Both the position numbers and the translations under genes were made by a program. From positions 62,001 through 126,000 of the forward strand of contig JAINUW010000268.1 in NCBI GenBank assembly GCA_020205615.1: DNA of 64,000 nt. The letters run 5' to 3'. Within the stretch, counting starts at the first letter, position 1; each line of letters starts with the position of its first letter. The stretch is from Panax quinquefolius. Taxonomy: Eukaryota > Streptophyta > Magnoliopsida > Apiales > Araliaceae. The notes beneath the pieces are model-generated. The model saw nothing but the letters and a program-made list of their open reading frames with translations, made no database searches and had not been told where the DNA came from. This document shows, in pieces, positions 1-12,383 of the stretch.

Positions 1-651
1 TCTCTTCTTTGACCTACCCCTTTTCTTTCTCTCTCTAGAATCTGACTCATCTTCATAGGAGTCATCCTGATTCTTTCTAGAAGACTTCACTTTACTAATA
101 AGCTTATTCCCAAACTTCTTACTCTTAGAAATAGCCCTTTCTATTTCAGAATCGTAATCAGAATCAGAACTCTCGCTCTCCTCTTCTGAATCCTCGTCTG
201 CAGACTCGGCCACACTTTTGCCATTCATCTTATTCCTATTGTCTTTCAATTTCTCCAGTCCAGACATAACTGCCGCCTGAATTGCATCCGGGTCTTTATC
301 CTTAATGTCATCCTTAATACTCAAAAAGTTTCGACATTGAAACGTGAGGTGACCAACACGTCCACACTTCTTGCAGGCCCCACGAGCCTCATCAGCATTA
401 GAACCAGTTATACGGGCAAGTGCAAGCAAGCCCTGGAAGCTCGCGTAAGCATTTTCACCCTCAGGCTCAGCAGCAGCAGCAGAAGCAGCATTTGAAGCCT
501 TAGGTTGAGAAGATTTCTTGTTATCCTCCTTGTTAGGAGCATATGGATCGTAACCAATGGCACTTTGCCATATACCATGGGTTTGGAGGGCAGCACTACT
601 ATGCACCCTATTGTTTGCGGGCATACGAACCCTATCTGCTGTTGCCGGCAT
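1..651 (-). CDS. CXIP4: CAX-interacting protein 4 (CXIP4)-like zinc-knuckle protein, 5' part of the gene
   Basis: The frame is open from ATG (651-649) to the window edge: 217 codons, with the C-terminus outside. The start MPATADRVRMPANN and the block GIWQSAIGYDPYAPNKE match what I know of plant CXIP4. An Ala run near residues 55-61 comes from a GCA/GCT repeat. One CCHC zinc knuckle (CX2CX4HX4C; C93, C96, H101, C106) lies in the block GACKKCGRVGHLTFQCRNF. An acidic Ser/Asp/Glu stretch follows (about residues 147-170), then a basic Lys/Arg/Ser-rich tail with likely nuclear-localisation character. Arabidopsis CXIP4 was named for interaction with the CAX1 H+/Ca2+ antiporter; the knuckle and basic tail suggest nucleic-acid binding. 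No stop or frameshift is seen. This is the only apparently intact host gene here, and the TE nest lies just upstream of it. Confidence 0.93.
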   Translation of the reverse strand, partial: MPATADRVRMPANNRVHSSAALQTHGIWQSAIGYDPYAPNKEDNKKSSQPKASNAASAAAAEPEGENAYASFQGLLALARITGSNADEARGACKKCGRVGHLTFQCRNFLSIKDDIKDKDPDAIQAAVMSGLEKLKDNRNKMNGKSVAESADEDSEEESESSDSDYDSEIERAISKSKKFGNKLISKVKSSRKNQDDSYEDESDSRERKKRGRSKKR

Positions 652-808
652 CTTGAGACTAACAAAGAAATCTCTCCGAATACAACAATATTAGGGTCGT
701 CAGCAATCTACTTCATTAGATAAAAATCAAACCTACTAGTAAAATAAAAAATTTAGGTCTTTGATTATTTATTTTATCATGATTCCTAACTTTTTTTCAG
801 CTACTCTT

Positions 809-1050
809 ATTAGGGTTCTCAGCAATCAAATCAGAAGTCAAAACTCTATTTAAATTTCAAATTGTGGCTTTAAAAGTGCTTTAGGCTTCAAAATTCATAA
901 GAGAAAGAAAATCAAATTAGGTTTTCTGGTTCAAAATTAAGAAATTTTCCAAGCCCGGATACGTTTTTACAGACCTGATGAAAGTAAAACCTCCCAATCA
1001 CTAAAATACAGATATGTTAAAAAATTACGAAGGAATTATATACCTTTCTC
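809..1050. repeat. tandem duplication in the CXIP4 leader, copy 1
   Basis: This block begins TTAGGGTTCTC and ends at ATATACCTTTCTCC. It is paralogous to 1181-1414, with the same order of landmarks (CATAAGAGAAAGAAAATC, then GATGAAAGTAAA, then AATTATATACCTTTCTCC). The offset is 364-372 bp, so small indels have accumulated. It carries one of two copies of a candidate splice donor. Confidence 0.8.
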
Positions 1051-1180
1051 CCTATGCATCACAATTTAGAGATAAAAAACGCCCAATTCGGCTATTAAAT
1101 TTCAATAGCAAAAGTTCAATTTAGGCCTTTATGTTGATGTTTAATTGTATCATAATTTCTTAAAAGTTTCAAATAATCCT

Positions 1181-1414
1181 ATTAGGGTTCTCAACAATCA
1201 AATCAGTAATTAAACCATAGTTAAAAGTTCAAATCGGGGCTTTAAGAGTTCTTTAGGATTCAAATTCATAAGAGAAAGAAAATCAAACTAGGTTTTCAGA
1301 TTCAGACATTAAGAAAAGCTTCAAGCTAAGATAGGGCTTTTCTAAATTGATGAAAGTAAATCCTCTCGATTACTGAAATTCAAATAAATTACGAAAGAAT
1401 TATATACCTTTCTC
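1181..1414. repeat. tandem duplication in the CXIP4 leader, copy 2
   Basis: Second copy of the block described at 809-1050, nearer to the presumed transcription start. Divergence is moderate, so the duplication is not recent. Confidence 0.8.
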
Positions 1415-1500
1415 CTCTTTGAATCAAAATTCTAAATTCAAAACGGCCAAATCTTGCAATTTGCGAGAGAGACGCTCTTGAAAAAGAGAGATAACGAATC

Positions 1501-1659
1501 ACTCCATGGTTGTGACTTATGCTTATGAGTGTTCTAGAAACGCGGCCCAGGTTGGCCAGAAGATTGAAGCAATACCCACAACCAGATCTTTGACCCGGTC
1601 GGAGTTCAAATTGTCTTATACTGTTATACTCTTATATGATATTATAAGAGTTTGACCCT
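1501..1659. other. gene-free DNA between CXIP4 leader and MULE
   Basis: I see no ORF or known domain here. It is the left flank of the MULE insertion and should once have been continuous with position 48703, inside or beside the Copia-derived sequence. Confidence 0.5.
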
Positions 1660-1668
1660 TAATGGTTT
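1660..1668. repeat. MULE target-site duplication, left copy (TAATGGTTT)
   Basis: Nine bases identical to 48694-48702 and immediately outside the paired element ends. Nine bp is the usual duplication length for Mutator-like elements. Confidence 0.85.
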
Positions 1669-1748
1669 GGATCCTTAACACTAATATACAATAATTAAAA
1701 AGTAATTACAAAAATAAAAATACACAAAATAATTATAAAAATAACATA
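1669..1748. repeat. MULE left terminal inverted repeat (degenerate)
   Basis: Starts GGATCC and contains GTAATTACAAAAATA and CAAAATAATTATAAAAATA, which align with the inverted right end (48600-48693) allowing short indels. The inner boundary is approximate. Confidence 0.7.
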
Positions 1749-2369
1749 ACATAATATTGCGTTGCTAAAATCACGTATCATTAACTCCTACACATCAGTT
1801 ATCGACTTTCATATTTGAAACTAACCGCACCTAAATTCAATAAACTGAAAAAAACATACAACTTTGATATCGGAACAACAGATCAACGACAAATCTATTG
1901 GAGAAGACAAAATCTTCTGTCGCGACACAACTCTGAGATCGGAGAAGACGAAACCTTTTGTCGCGACGCAACTCTTAGCTCGAAAAAGAGCATACAAAAT
2001 CAACAGCAACTTCAAGTTTAGTAACCAGAAACCTACGTACTGCAGTGATTGTTGAATACAAGATCAACAACAACTTCGATACAAATTTGAATACTGAGGT
2101 ATGTGAGTTTAAAATTTATATGCATATAGTTACCTATGGTTACTACGAATTCCTATATTGGTTATATTTCTTAAGTTTTTCGCACTTAAAATGGTCACAA
2201 AGTAAGAATACTGAATGTTTTGATTGCAAAATGCATTTGAAAATATGTTTTATATTATGGTTACTAAATAGATATAAATTAGTTACTGTTTATTATAAAT
2301 TTGGTTGCTGAATAATGTTTATTTGATTGCTTTATACTTTTAAAATGAGTTCTACTGATTTTTTTTTAT

Positions 2370-3310
2370 ATTAATGGTTACTCATTAAATACATTGGTTA
2401 CCTTTCTGCAACTGCTGGTTACTGTCTAATGCTGTCTTGGTTACTGGGTAAAATCATAATGGTTACTACATAATATTACTGACTAATGCTGACTTGGTTA
2501 CTGATTAATGCTGACTTGGTTACTGTGTAACATTATATTGGTTACTGACTAATGTTGACTTGGTTACTGTGTAACATTATAATGGTTACTGCATAATATT
2601 ACTGACTAATGCTGACTTGGTTACTGAATAATGATGACTTGGTTACTGACTAATGATGACTTGGTTACTGTTTTAACATTATATTGGTTACTGACTAATG
2701 CTGACTTGGTTACTATGTAAAATTATAATGTCATTGTGTTTTATAATTGTTTCTTTATATTGGTGGTCACTTATTGTCTACATTGGTTACCTTCATGCAA
2801 CTGTTAATATAATTGTATATATTGGGTGTTGTATACTAGTTAATTGGTTACTGTATACTTGGTTGCTAAAGCATATTAATGTACACTTGTACTGATATTT
2901 TTTATATTCATGATTACTTGTTAGCTACATTGGTTACTTTCTTACAACAGTTAGCCTTTAGTTGGTAACAAACCCATTATACTGGTTGTTTTTTACTATA
3001 AAAATTTAATGGAGAATGTATTTATCTTATGGTTACTAAATAAATATGTGTTGGTTACTGTCTAAATTGGATTTGGTTGTTGTATAATGTTGTTATGATT
3101 ACTGTGCAGTATTAGGGTGTTTTATATTGGTTTGTTTTATTATGATGGTAATTAATTGGCTACATTGGTCACCTTCATACAACTGTTATAATTTAATTGA
3201 TAACAAATATTATTAAACTGAATGTTTCCATTGTAAGATGAATGTACAAATGTGTTTTATGTTTTGGTTACTAACATTATGTAGTTTGGTTACTGCCTAA
3301 CATTGATTTG
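2370..3310 (+). repeat. GGTTAC motif array, sense orientation, upstream of MURA
   Basis: GGTTAC(T/C) recurs densely. I count 15 copies between 2370 and 2720, often in the context GACTAATGCTGACTTGGTTACTG, then more scattered and diverged copies up to the MURA start. Nearly all read on the plus strand, the direction of MURA transcription. The array is non-coding; short ORFs across it look like chance. Candidate binding motif for an element-encoded protein (inference). Confidence 0.85.
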
Positions 3311-3343
3311 TTTACTTTACAATATTTATTCTGTTTTCAAACA

Positions 3344-6125
3344 ATGGAAATGATTCCAGTTGTACTTTATTCTAACGGAACATGGACTGATAGTAACCAA
3401 TACAACAAATTTGAAGTTACCGGCCTCCTAGTTCCATCAACTAGTTCGTTCCGAGAAATGCAAAACTTGATATGCACTGCATTACGGCTAGGCACAAACA
3501 TAACAACATTGTCAATCAAATTTCAGATTAGAAGCGACATTCCACCAATCAGTATATCAGATGAAGCAACCTTTAGATTCTTTATTGAAGTCAGTAGAAA
3601 ATATGATGAACAAGGCAAATTCCCACTGATTATAGATATTAAACTCATAAGGGGACGCATAACAATCTTGCAGAACTTGACAAATGTAGAAGAAACTATA
3701 ATTCACGATGTAACGCCAATCAGAGCAACACAAGGGAATTCAGCACTAGTTCCACAAGCAGCACAAGATTGCCAAATTGAAACGCAATATGTTGATTAGC
3801 TTGCAGTGAAAGTTATTGAACAACAACAAGACAGACAACATGACAAATCATACAGAGAAGACCAATATAATGATATAATAACAGATCCGAATGAACGTGA
3901 AGTAAAATTACATCAAACTTACAAAGACAAAAAAATCCTATCACAAGCAATGAGGCTGCATTCAATCAGGAAAAATAGACAACACAAAGTTCAACCAACA
4001 GGTCGTAGAGACTTTGTGCTAGTGTGCGTATATAATGAAAATTACAGATGGAAGATGAGAGCATCAAGATTTTGAAAAACCAGTATGTTCAAGGTGAGAG
4101 AATTCAATGACATCCACACGTGTTCAATCAACGTATTGATGGGAGACCACAGACAGGCAAATAGTGAGTTGGTCAGTGAATGCATAATGCACAAATTAAC
4201 AAATTTAAAGAAAATATACACACCAACCGATATCGTGGAGGACATGATGACATAATATAATGTGTCTATCTCTTACCAAAAAGCATGGAGATCGAAGGAG
4301 AAAGCGTTGGAAAAGCTGAGAGGAAATCCACACGACTACTCACTGATCCCATCATGATTGTACATGCTGAAGAAAACAAATCCAGGTAACACTTTAAAAC
4401 ATTTTATTGTTTTTTCATAATTAGTTGGTTACCCAAGTCAACTGATTTGGTTACCTTAATATGCAGGTTTAGTTACTAACTATACTGTACAATAAACTTA
4501 TGTTGAATTAATATTTTGTGTATCATAAATATCTACTCAAAAGATTACACATTGATGATATTCTGGACACCATATGCACCGTATTGGAAACATTATTATG
4601 GTAATTAGTTGGATACCATTAACCATATGAATGGTTACCAATTACTAGTGATTTGGATACTGTATGTTACTTGTAATTGTAATGATATTGCTGATGTTTC
4701 ATATCAGGTTTCATCATAGCCTTTGAGTTGGACACAAATGGTTATTTCAAGTATTTATTCTTTGCCATTGGAGCATCCATTCAAGCATGACACCATTGTT
4801 TTTCAATCATTGTAATCGATGGCACGTTCATACAATCAATTTATGGGGGGACACTACTGATAACAAGCACACAAGATGCAAACCGAAACATTGTTCCGAT
4901 TGCTTTTGCAGTGGTTGACAGTAAAAATGAATTATCTTGGAGATGGTTTTTCGTAAATTTGAGAATTGCTTGTGGAGTTAGGGAAGGCCAATGCATTGTT
5001 TCGGATAGACATGAAGCCATTATACATGGACTGAATTTGTGTTTCCGGATGTCATGCATGGTTCGTGTACATACCATGAACTGAAAAATATAAAAAATAG
5101 ATTCAGAAAGAGAGGGGAAGAACTTAAACAGGCTTACAACGGGGCTTGTAGAGCTTACACTATTGAACAATTCAACAAACACATGGCTGAACTTGATGCC
5201 ATTGATACTCGAATAAGGACATATTTGGAGGAAGAGGTCAAGTTGGAGAAGTGCACTAGGCTCCATGGGACTGTAAGCATATACTCAAAAATGCTTCAAA
5301 CACCGTCGAATCTATTAACAATGTAATCAAGTTGATCATGGATCTTCCAGTTGCGTCAATGATTGAATGCCTACGTTGTCTGGTTCAAAGATGGTATTTC
5401 ACAAACAAACAAGCAGTCATATCAACATTCACAACACTTTCCACAACAACTGAGGGGAGGTTACAATCTAATATCATTAAATCAAAGAAACTTAAGGTAA
5501 TTAATACAAATTTAAAATTATTACATCCCAAGTTGCATTTGCATTTTATGGAAACCTATTTGTTCACTATTGGTTACTTGTATATGCTAATAATTAACAA
5601 TATTAAAAATAATTGCAATTATTTCGATGCAAAAAACTAAATATTTATGCATACTAACGACACACTTAATTTGTATTATAGGTTGAGACATCAAACTTAG
5701 TGATTTTCACTGTTTACGATGTCGCTAAATAATATATTGTGGACATCGAACAAAAGACATGCACATGCCGTAAATTTCAGTACCATGAGATGCCTTGTCC
5801 GCACGCTGCTACTATTACGAGCAAGCGAAATTTGAGCTGTTATAACTTTTGCTCAAAAAATTACTCTAAAACAACTTTGGTCAACACATATTCAGCTTCC
5901 ATCATGCCGTTAGATGACAAAGAGAAGTGGGATGTACCAGAAGAAGTAAGAAACATATGTGTAAAACCACCGAACACAAGAAGACCAGCGGGAAGACCAA
6001 AAATAGGGAGGTACAAACATGAATCTAAAATTAAAATTCAAAACAAATGCAGCAGGTGCCAAGAAAAAGGACACAACAGGAAAAGATGCAATAATCCACC
6101 AATTTTAAGACCAAAAAAGGTCTGA
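3344..6125 (+). pseudogene. MURA-type MULE transposase, decayed
   Basis: Three coding blocks separated by GT-AG introns. Block 1 (3344-4386) starts near MEMIPVVLYSNGTW, the N-terminal domain of this MULE group, and continues through RWKMRASRF, HTCSINVLMGDHRQA and YLYMLKKTNPG. It is broken by in-frame stops at 3797-3799 (TAG) and 4073-4075 (TGA) and by two more before 4360. Block 2 (about 4709-5494) is the MULE transposase core: first catalytic Asp in VIDGTFI, YGGTLLITSTQDAN, AFAVVDSKNELSW, second Asp in IVSDRHEAI, then the HGSCTYHELKNI segment, with frame changes near 5035 and 5285. Block 3 (about 5682-6125) has a SWIM zinc finger (CTCRKFQYHEMPCPH) and a C-terminal CCHC knuckle (CSRCQEKGHNRKRC), with a stop near 5728. 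Acts on MULE ends; non-functional here. Confidence 0.92.
4415..4680 (+). repeat. GGTTAC motifs inside the MURA intron
   Basis: Several GGTTACC/T and related GGATAC motifs on the plus strand fill the intron between MURA blocks 1 and 2. They are absent from the flanking coding blocks. Confidence 0.7.
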
Positions 6126-7470
6126 TATAGTGCAGTTACATTAAGAGTGTAAATACAGGAATATATAATTGTTTACTATGAGTAACCATTAACCACATGG
6201 TTGGTAACATTTTTGATTGTGTACAATAACTAAAATTGTTATTGATTAATATTTTGATTTCTGATTTCATTATGAGTTGTCAATAAAAAGCAAACATATA
6301 TATTGAACAATTGGTAACTATTCTAAAACATTTTTATGTAAATTTGTTTACCATCTAAAATAAAATGGTTACCCCTACATTCATGTTTAATTACTACAAG
6401 CTAGATAACTATGTAATTTAAAAGTATCCATCAGCTAGATAAATGGGAACCCACACATGTACACTATGCACTTGATAACTGTTTCAATAAAAGTTGTAAA
6501 TTATTTGGTTACTGACATAAACTAATATGGTTACCCTTATATACATGTTTGGATACCAACTGCACATCTCAAAAATATCTTTATTTTAATATGAGTTTAT
6601 AAATGACCATCATATATATTAATGGGAACTCTTAATTAAAATTTCTTATTCCATCATGATGATAGACTATAAATAAAACACATACATTTAACAATTTATA
6701 ACATTCGTGATATAAACTTATAATTGTTTGGTTACCAACAAAAATAAAAATTATTAACATATATGTAGGTTTGGATACCAACATAACATTTCAACTTAAA
6801 TAATTGATATATATCTTTTGATTTTAACAAATTATATGTCAATTTATTTACTTATAAAAAATAAAATGGTTACCTCTATAGTAAAAATAATGGTAACCAG
6901 AACAAAACAGAAATCCATATTAGGCAAGCATGTATAATAAACAATTACATATTAACCAAAATAAAAAATAAAATTAACAAAAATCCCTCATTGATTGCAC
7001 AATAATGCAGTGACCAGAACATGTAACCAAATAGTTACATAATAGTAACTAGAACAGGTTTTAATGGTAACCATAACAAAAATAGAAATCCATCTTAGTC
7101 AAGCATGTATAATAAAAAATTACATATTAACCAAAATAAAAAATAAAAATAATAAAAATCCCTCATTGATTGCACAATAATAGTAGTCAAAAGCAATTAA
7201 ATAACAGTAAACAAAATATAATAAATAAGTAATCAAATAATTACATAACAGTAACCAGAACATGTTTTAATGGTAACCAAAATATAAACAATCTGTATAT
7301 CCAACAACCTGTAATGAAAGTGATATTGTTTGTTTAGTCAACCCATGTATACTCTCACATATACATTTAACAATTGATATATGCCCTGATACAAGCTTGT
7401 AACTATCTGGTTACTATCAAAATATTTGTTGGTTACCCTTTTATACATGTTTGGTTACCATCTGTACATT
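6126..7470. repeat. mixed-orientation GGTTAC zone between the two convergent MULE genes
   Basis: AT-rich spacer after the MURA stop. Plus-strand GGTTACC/T copies dominate up to about 6880. From about 6890 to 7290 the reverse form GGTAACC/AGTAACC dominates, and plus copies reappear at 7405-7460. Two near-identical 60-70 bp segments (around 6900-6990 and 7090-7175, containing CCCTCATTGATTGCACAATAAT) form a local duplication. Confidence 0.75.
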
Positions 7471-7726
7471 TCAAAACAATGTATCAAACACAACTTAAAA
7501 GAAACAAATACCAACCAACAAACAATATCACTTTCATTACTAGTAATATAATCAAATATGTAATCCCATCTACATAAGATCCAACAATACAAAAATGTTG
7601 TGTATATCCAACAAAAAAAACAAAATACAAAACATAATTCATAAAGACAAAACAACGAGATCCAAACTAATCAAAATTTGGAACAAATCTTCCTGGAAAT
7701 TCTCTGTCAGTCTCATATCCCTCCAA

Positions 7727-8723
7727 CTATTTGTTCATTGCATGCATGTAAAGGTTTGTGCATAACTTCTTCCGATACTGCGCAATGAGGAATGGAATAT
7801 GAATTTCATCAAACTTCTGGTGAATGACATGCACAGCGAAATAAATCGTGAACATCCCGCAATCACTGTACAAACAAACAAAAGATAACAAAAATCAAAA
7901 CTAAAATCAACCTATATGTAATAATTAAAAAAATGTAAACAATGTAACCCTTACCCCTCGACTTGTTCAGGAATCGCACTTTGCAAATTCCAACTCAATT
8001 ATATCATCTTCATCCTTGTTGCGATACGGTTCATTCCTAAAGTCAATGTTAGACCTATCCCTCCAAAAACCACTCTTGCACAGTAAAGTGGGAAGAATGA
8101 AGATGTATGGCTCACAAACATCCATTATTTTTGTTTGCATGGATTTCCTTTTTGGCTGCAGAGAATTGTAAACTATTAGACGTCTACGATGCACATCAAA
8201 TGTCAACAAAAACCAATGATCTGGTGATGACATATGAATGGGGAACAACACGTAGTCAACATTTCTCTATGGTGTGTTGACATCCACGAAAAACCCATGG
8301 ATGTATTCAGCAACATCACCCTCCCTAGACAGAACACTCTTATCTGCATTTTTACTTGTATACTCCTCGAAAAGAGCGGTCATCTTGACATGAAACTAAT
8401 AATCCGTGGTCGTTGCCCTTATATGAACACTATCGGAATGTCTGGCCAATTTACGGAAATAATATAACGCAACATTGATGTGCTGAACCAAAAAAAACAT
8501 AGGGTATTAACAGTTGCTGAAAAATGTACGTATGTAATGAATGTAACTAAATAACGTAAACATAACTAGAAAAACATAATTTTTAAAAAAAGAACTCACA
8601 TAATCGTCTAACCATTGTCTAGGAGTATTTAATTTATAGAACCACAATTTTGATGATATTGGGACAGACCCAAATACAAAAGCAGGTTCAATTTTGTTGT
8701 TCTTTCCAGGGAATTTGTCGGTC
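7727..8723 (-). pseudogene. C48 (Ulp1-type) cysteine protease domain, last three exons of the ULP-like gene
   Basis: Exon 8723-8600 reads ISSKLWFYKLNTPRQWLDDY up to a GTGAGT donor. Exon 8482-7955 contains HINVALYYFRKL, then VLFPIHMSSPDHWFLLTFDV with the catalytic His (DHW) and Asp (TFDV), then VYNSLQPKRKS. The oxyanion Gln is in PEQVEG, and the catalytic Cys is in DCGMFTIYFAVHVI at the start of exon 7865-7727. So the His-Asp-Gln-Cys set of C48 peptidases is all present. Damage: two TAG codons (after TTTDY and after VNTP) and a frameshift just before PEQVEG, so this copy cannot make the enzyme. Confidence 0.88.
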
Positions 8724-8839
8724 CTTCAATATAAAAGCATATTAGTATACACGTTAACAATAACAATTACTGTATTAGTATACACACTACCCAAAATCAG
8801 ACTTGAACAGTCAATAATTAACATACTAATCAACAAATG

Positions 8840-9369
8840 AATTGTAAACAGTAACCTGGTAACCAATAAATATTAATATAATAACCATAATCAAATAGTA
8901 ACCAATACATAACAAAAAGTAACCAAAACATAAAATAATAGTAACCAAAAAATAATTTAATAGTAACCAAAACAACAACATCATGTAATCAAGAATAATT
9001 TAAACAACCTGAATATACTTAACAAATACCTAGTAATCAAATATAATATAAAGTAACAAACACTTTACTTCAATGGAGCATTGACATAAATCAAAATATA
9101 ACATAATAGTAACCAAAATATAATATAGTAGTAACCAAAACTTAATATGACAAGAACGAGAATATAATATGATAGTAAATTAAACAAAAATATAATGTAA
9201 TCAAGTCTAATTTAACCAACTCAGTATATACCTAACAATTACATAATAACCAACATATAATATGATAGTAACCAAAATCCCATTTTGATAACAAAAAAAT
9301 GGTATCCAACTTATAATATAATAGAAACCATAACATAATAAAGCAGTAACCAGAACCCAATATAATAGT
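8840..9369 (-). repeat. GGTTAC array read on the minus strand, inside a ULP-like gene intron
   Basis: AGTAACC/GTAACCAAA recurs throughout, i.e. GGTTAC on the minus strand, sense for the ULP-like gene. The array is interrupted at 9370 by a solo LTR and resumes at 12278. Confidence 0.8.
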
Positions 9370-12277
9370 TGTAATGACACCAAAATTCATACAATTTAAT
9401 TCTTGACTTCGGTCGTTGACAATACATTCAACCTCTTATTTTACATCATTAAACGATAATACAACCATTGAAATTTGCGGAATAATAAAAATTTTCTATT
9501 ACAAACTATTCTCGTTCCCAAAACTTTCAACCTTTACATCTAAATATCTCAGAATCATTTTAATACTACAAGAGTTTATATCGTAAAACGATATTACAAT
9601 TCAACATTAATACACTATTTGGAACCTTAAACATGGTTTAAATAATAATAACTCAGCCAAAGTATATAAATCTTCAAGTATCACATCTGATTCATATCTT
9701 TCAATTAACACATAACTTTACCTTAAATCTTTAACCTGCAAAAGTGGTTATTTGCAAGGTTGAGCTCAATAGTCCAACAAAATCTAACAGTTTTCATACA
9801 TCACATAACACATAATAACATGCTCGATATACATCTCATAAATATTGGACTAACATAACATACATGTTGTAGTTCATATAACAAGTATAAAGATTGAGTT
9901 CCTTACTCAATCAACATTCATTACTCAATCAACGTAGTCATAAATTGACTTTAATATTTCATACTTTCAACATTAATATAACACACCATGCTATTTGCAA
10001 TAAAAATTTTGAACAGTTTATCATCAAATTCACATAGAAAATAGGAACTGAAAGACTTTCCTTGATCGTTGTTTACCAATAATAGTTTAACAGCTTACAG
10101 TTATCTGCACTTCACATGCCCTACACAATTATATAATCATACACATCAACTATTTGTCATATAGCAACGCATAGTAGTTGTAATGTAAACTTTACTCTAT
10201 ATCTCATAAGTCTGATGACATCCAACTTTGGATATGCTATAAACATCATATTAACCTATTTTTAAAAGTTATTGGACACCCATTTCGGATAAGATAGACA
10301 GTCCAAAATAGTGTTCAAAACTGTTTTTCATTCTTTCCCAGCTTTACCCTCTCTTGCTAAAACAGTCATAACTTTTCCGTTTCAAAACATTTTTGAGCGA
10401 TTCTTGAGCCCACGCGAAGCTAACTCCCAGGACTATAACTTTTATTCTTTGACCTTTTCCAAATTATAAACACATAATTCCATAAAATTAGTTCAAGGTG
10501 ACTGCCCCGAGTTGGTTATAAAGTTTTGACGCGACTACTTTGAATGGTCATAACTCTTTGCTCCGAAGTCGGAATTAGTCCATTCCGGAGTCTATGGAAA
10601 GCTTATTCAGTTTACTACAACTTACCAAAAGCCCAGAATTTTCTAAACAATCTAGCTAACCCCGAGTTTTCGTTCTAATTTTTGGACTTCTCGTTTTGAC
10701 ATCCAAAACTCGCCTCGACTCGTTCCAACCCAACTTTCTTTACAAATAAGTCTTATTTAACATAATCAGACTCGTCTAAGGTCTCGGCTCCATATCTCTA
10801 ATTACAATTATTAGAACTCATTTACATAATAAATTCTAAGCTAAAATAAACATAGTAAACTAACTAGTTTACTAACAAAACTAACTAAACTTCAAAAATT
10901 TAAACTTTAACTAACAAATTAAATACAATATTTAAAATAATAACATTATCAAAAATTAAATAAGAAACATACCAAAAAATACAAGTTTCACAAACTGAAT
11001 ACGCACTTCCACGCCAAAATTTAACTAAGGAGGTCTTTATAAAAAGTCCTCCCACAATAAAGCCTTTCTCAAAATTGGAGGCCTTATTGTTGGTGAATGA
11101 AACAAAGGATCAATCCCTTCTATTTATAGGTTTATCAAAGGGTAAAGTTCTCAATTTAGTTGATGTGGGACTTGGTTTATACTAATTCTAATTTGTTTAT
11201 ACTAATTTTTCCTATTTTCAACATGCTAAGTGTATTCATTCATCACGAATTCGTTTTTTTAACCAATTCAATCCGTTCAAGTTACGTTGTTTTCGTTTTA
11301 TAGAGGATAACAACAGTCATCCATCAATTTAAAGTTTCCATCACGAATTCATCATCAACTTTAGTCCCAAAGTACACCAAAACACACATTACAATCAAAA
11401 TCCAAATTCCTCTTCTTTAGTATAAATACATGAATTTGATTTCTGAAAATTTGTTTCTAGATGACCATTGTCAAATTATAAATATCTAATAACATATATA
11501 ACATCGTAACCCACAAATTCATTAACCAAAACTTCAATTTTAAAAGAAACTCAAGAACATATAAACTAGAAATATAAACTAGATTATGTACCTTTAATTC
11601 CTTAAGAAATAAAATTAACCTTATCGGTAAAATTATAATTTCTATTCAACCATTATAATCATAACATTATTTAACAAATTCTCACTCCTCTAATTTAATT
11701 ATTTAATTAAATTAGAATATCATTAATTATACTCGTGTAATAAAATACGTATAAATCCCATCTATTTTATCACACTTAAATAAACTATCCCATAACAATT
11801 TTCATCAAATATTTATTTAATACCATAAATATTCATTTTATTCTATAAAGTTTCCAACAAAAATATTTAATGTACTTAATAAATATTTCACTCGCATTAT
11901 AGTAACATTTACATTTTCATGCAATATATTACCTTCTCACTTTATTAAATCAATTATACTTGTATTAATTCACTATTTTAATTAAGTTAATTATTCACAC
12001 TATTTATGAAACTTAACTTATAATAATTTCCGCTGCTATATAAGGCATAATAGTTAAAATTATATTATCTCATAAAATAATTTCAACTTAATTAAATTAA
12101 CTAATATTATTTATTTTTTAATAGTTTAATTAACTATTAAATCTCACATTCTCCAACATATGAATATATAATTCTCTTCACACAAAATCACATAATTCAA
12201 AATATATACACCTCATAATAAGAATTTTAATTATTAAATTCTTATTTTAATAACTTATGAAAATTCGGGTTGTCACA
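9370..12277 (-). mobile_element. solo LTR, probably Ty3-type, 2.9 kb
   Basis: On the minus strand it starts TGTGACAACCCGAATTTTC and ends TTACA (TGTCATTACA). The 5-bp duplication ATAGT flanks it (9365-9369 and 12278-12282). A TATA box CTATAAATAG lies on the minus strand at 11120-11129, followed by leader-like sequence. No gag or pol frame is present, so this is an LTR left by LTR-LTR recombination. It interrupts a GGTTAC array in an intron. The TGTGAC(A/G)-CCC start is shared with the other Ty3-type LTRs in the window. Confidence 0.85.
11120..11129 (-). promoter_or_regulatory. TATA box of the 9370-12277 LTR
   Basis: CTATAAATAG on the minus strand, in the position expected of an LTR promoter and consistent with the orientation inferred from the ends. 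Confidence 0.6.
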
Positions 12278-12383
12278 ATAGTAACCATAACATTTATTTA
12301 GTATTAACCATATGTTTCTACAGGAATACAAATTTATTTGTTTCATAAAAAACTATAGCATTGTTAAACAACAAAAAACAAAC

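Larger units (their letters stand above)
652..1500 (-). promoter_or_regulatory. CXIP4 leader, probable 5'UTR intron(s) and promoter-proximal DNA
   Basis: No coding ORF. On the minus strand the sequence GAGAAAG followed by GTATATAATTC looks like a 5' splice donor and occurs twice, with GT at 1407-1406 and at 1043-1042. This suggests an untranslated first exon spliced to an acceptor shortly before the ATG at 651. Pyrimidine-rich leader-like sequence extends up to about 1500. The boundary with upstream non-gene DNA is inferred. Confidence 0.5.

Noticed and set aside
408..665. Minus-strand Leu-rich ORF over the CXIP4 start
   Set aside because: Out-of-frame shadow of the CXIP4 frame, which is open from 651 to the window edge and has a clear zinc knuckle.
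2045..2895. Short plus-strand ORFs between the MULE end and MURA
   Set aside because: Low-complexity Tyr/Ile/Leu products within the GGTTAC array; no motif or splice context.
2370..3310. CRISPR-like array, because of a regularly recurring short motif
   Set aside because: Repeats are only 6-9 bp with irregular spacing and no unique-spacer structure; the context is a plant MULE.
4841..5266. 141-codon minus-strand ORF
   Set aside because: Antisense shadow of the MURA transposase core.
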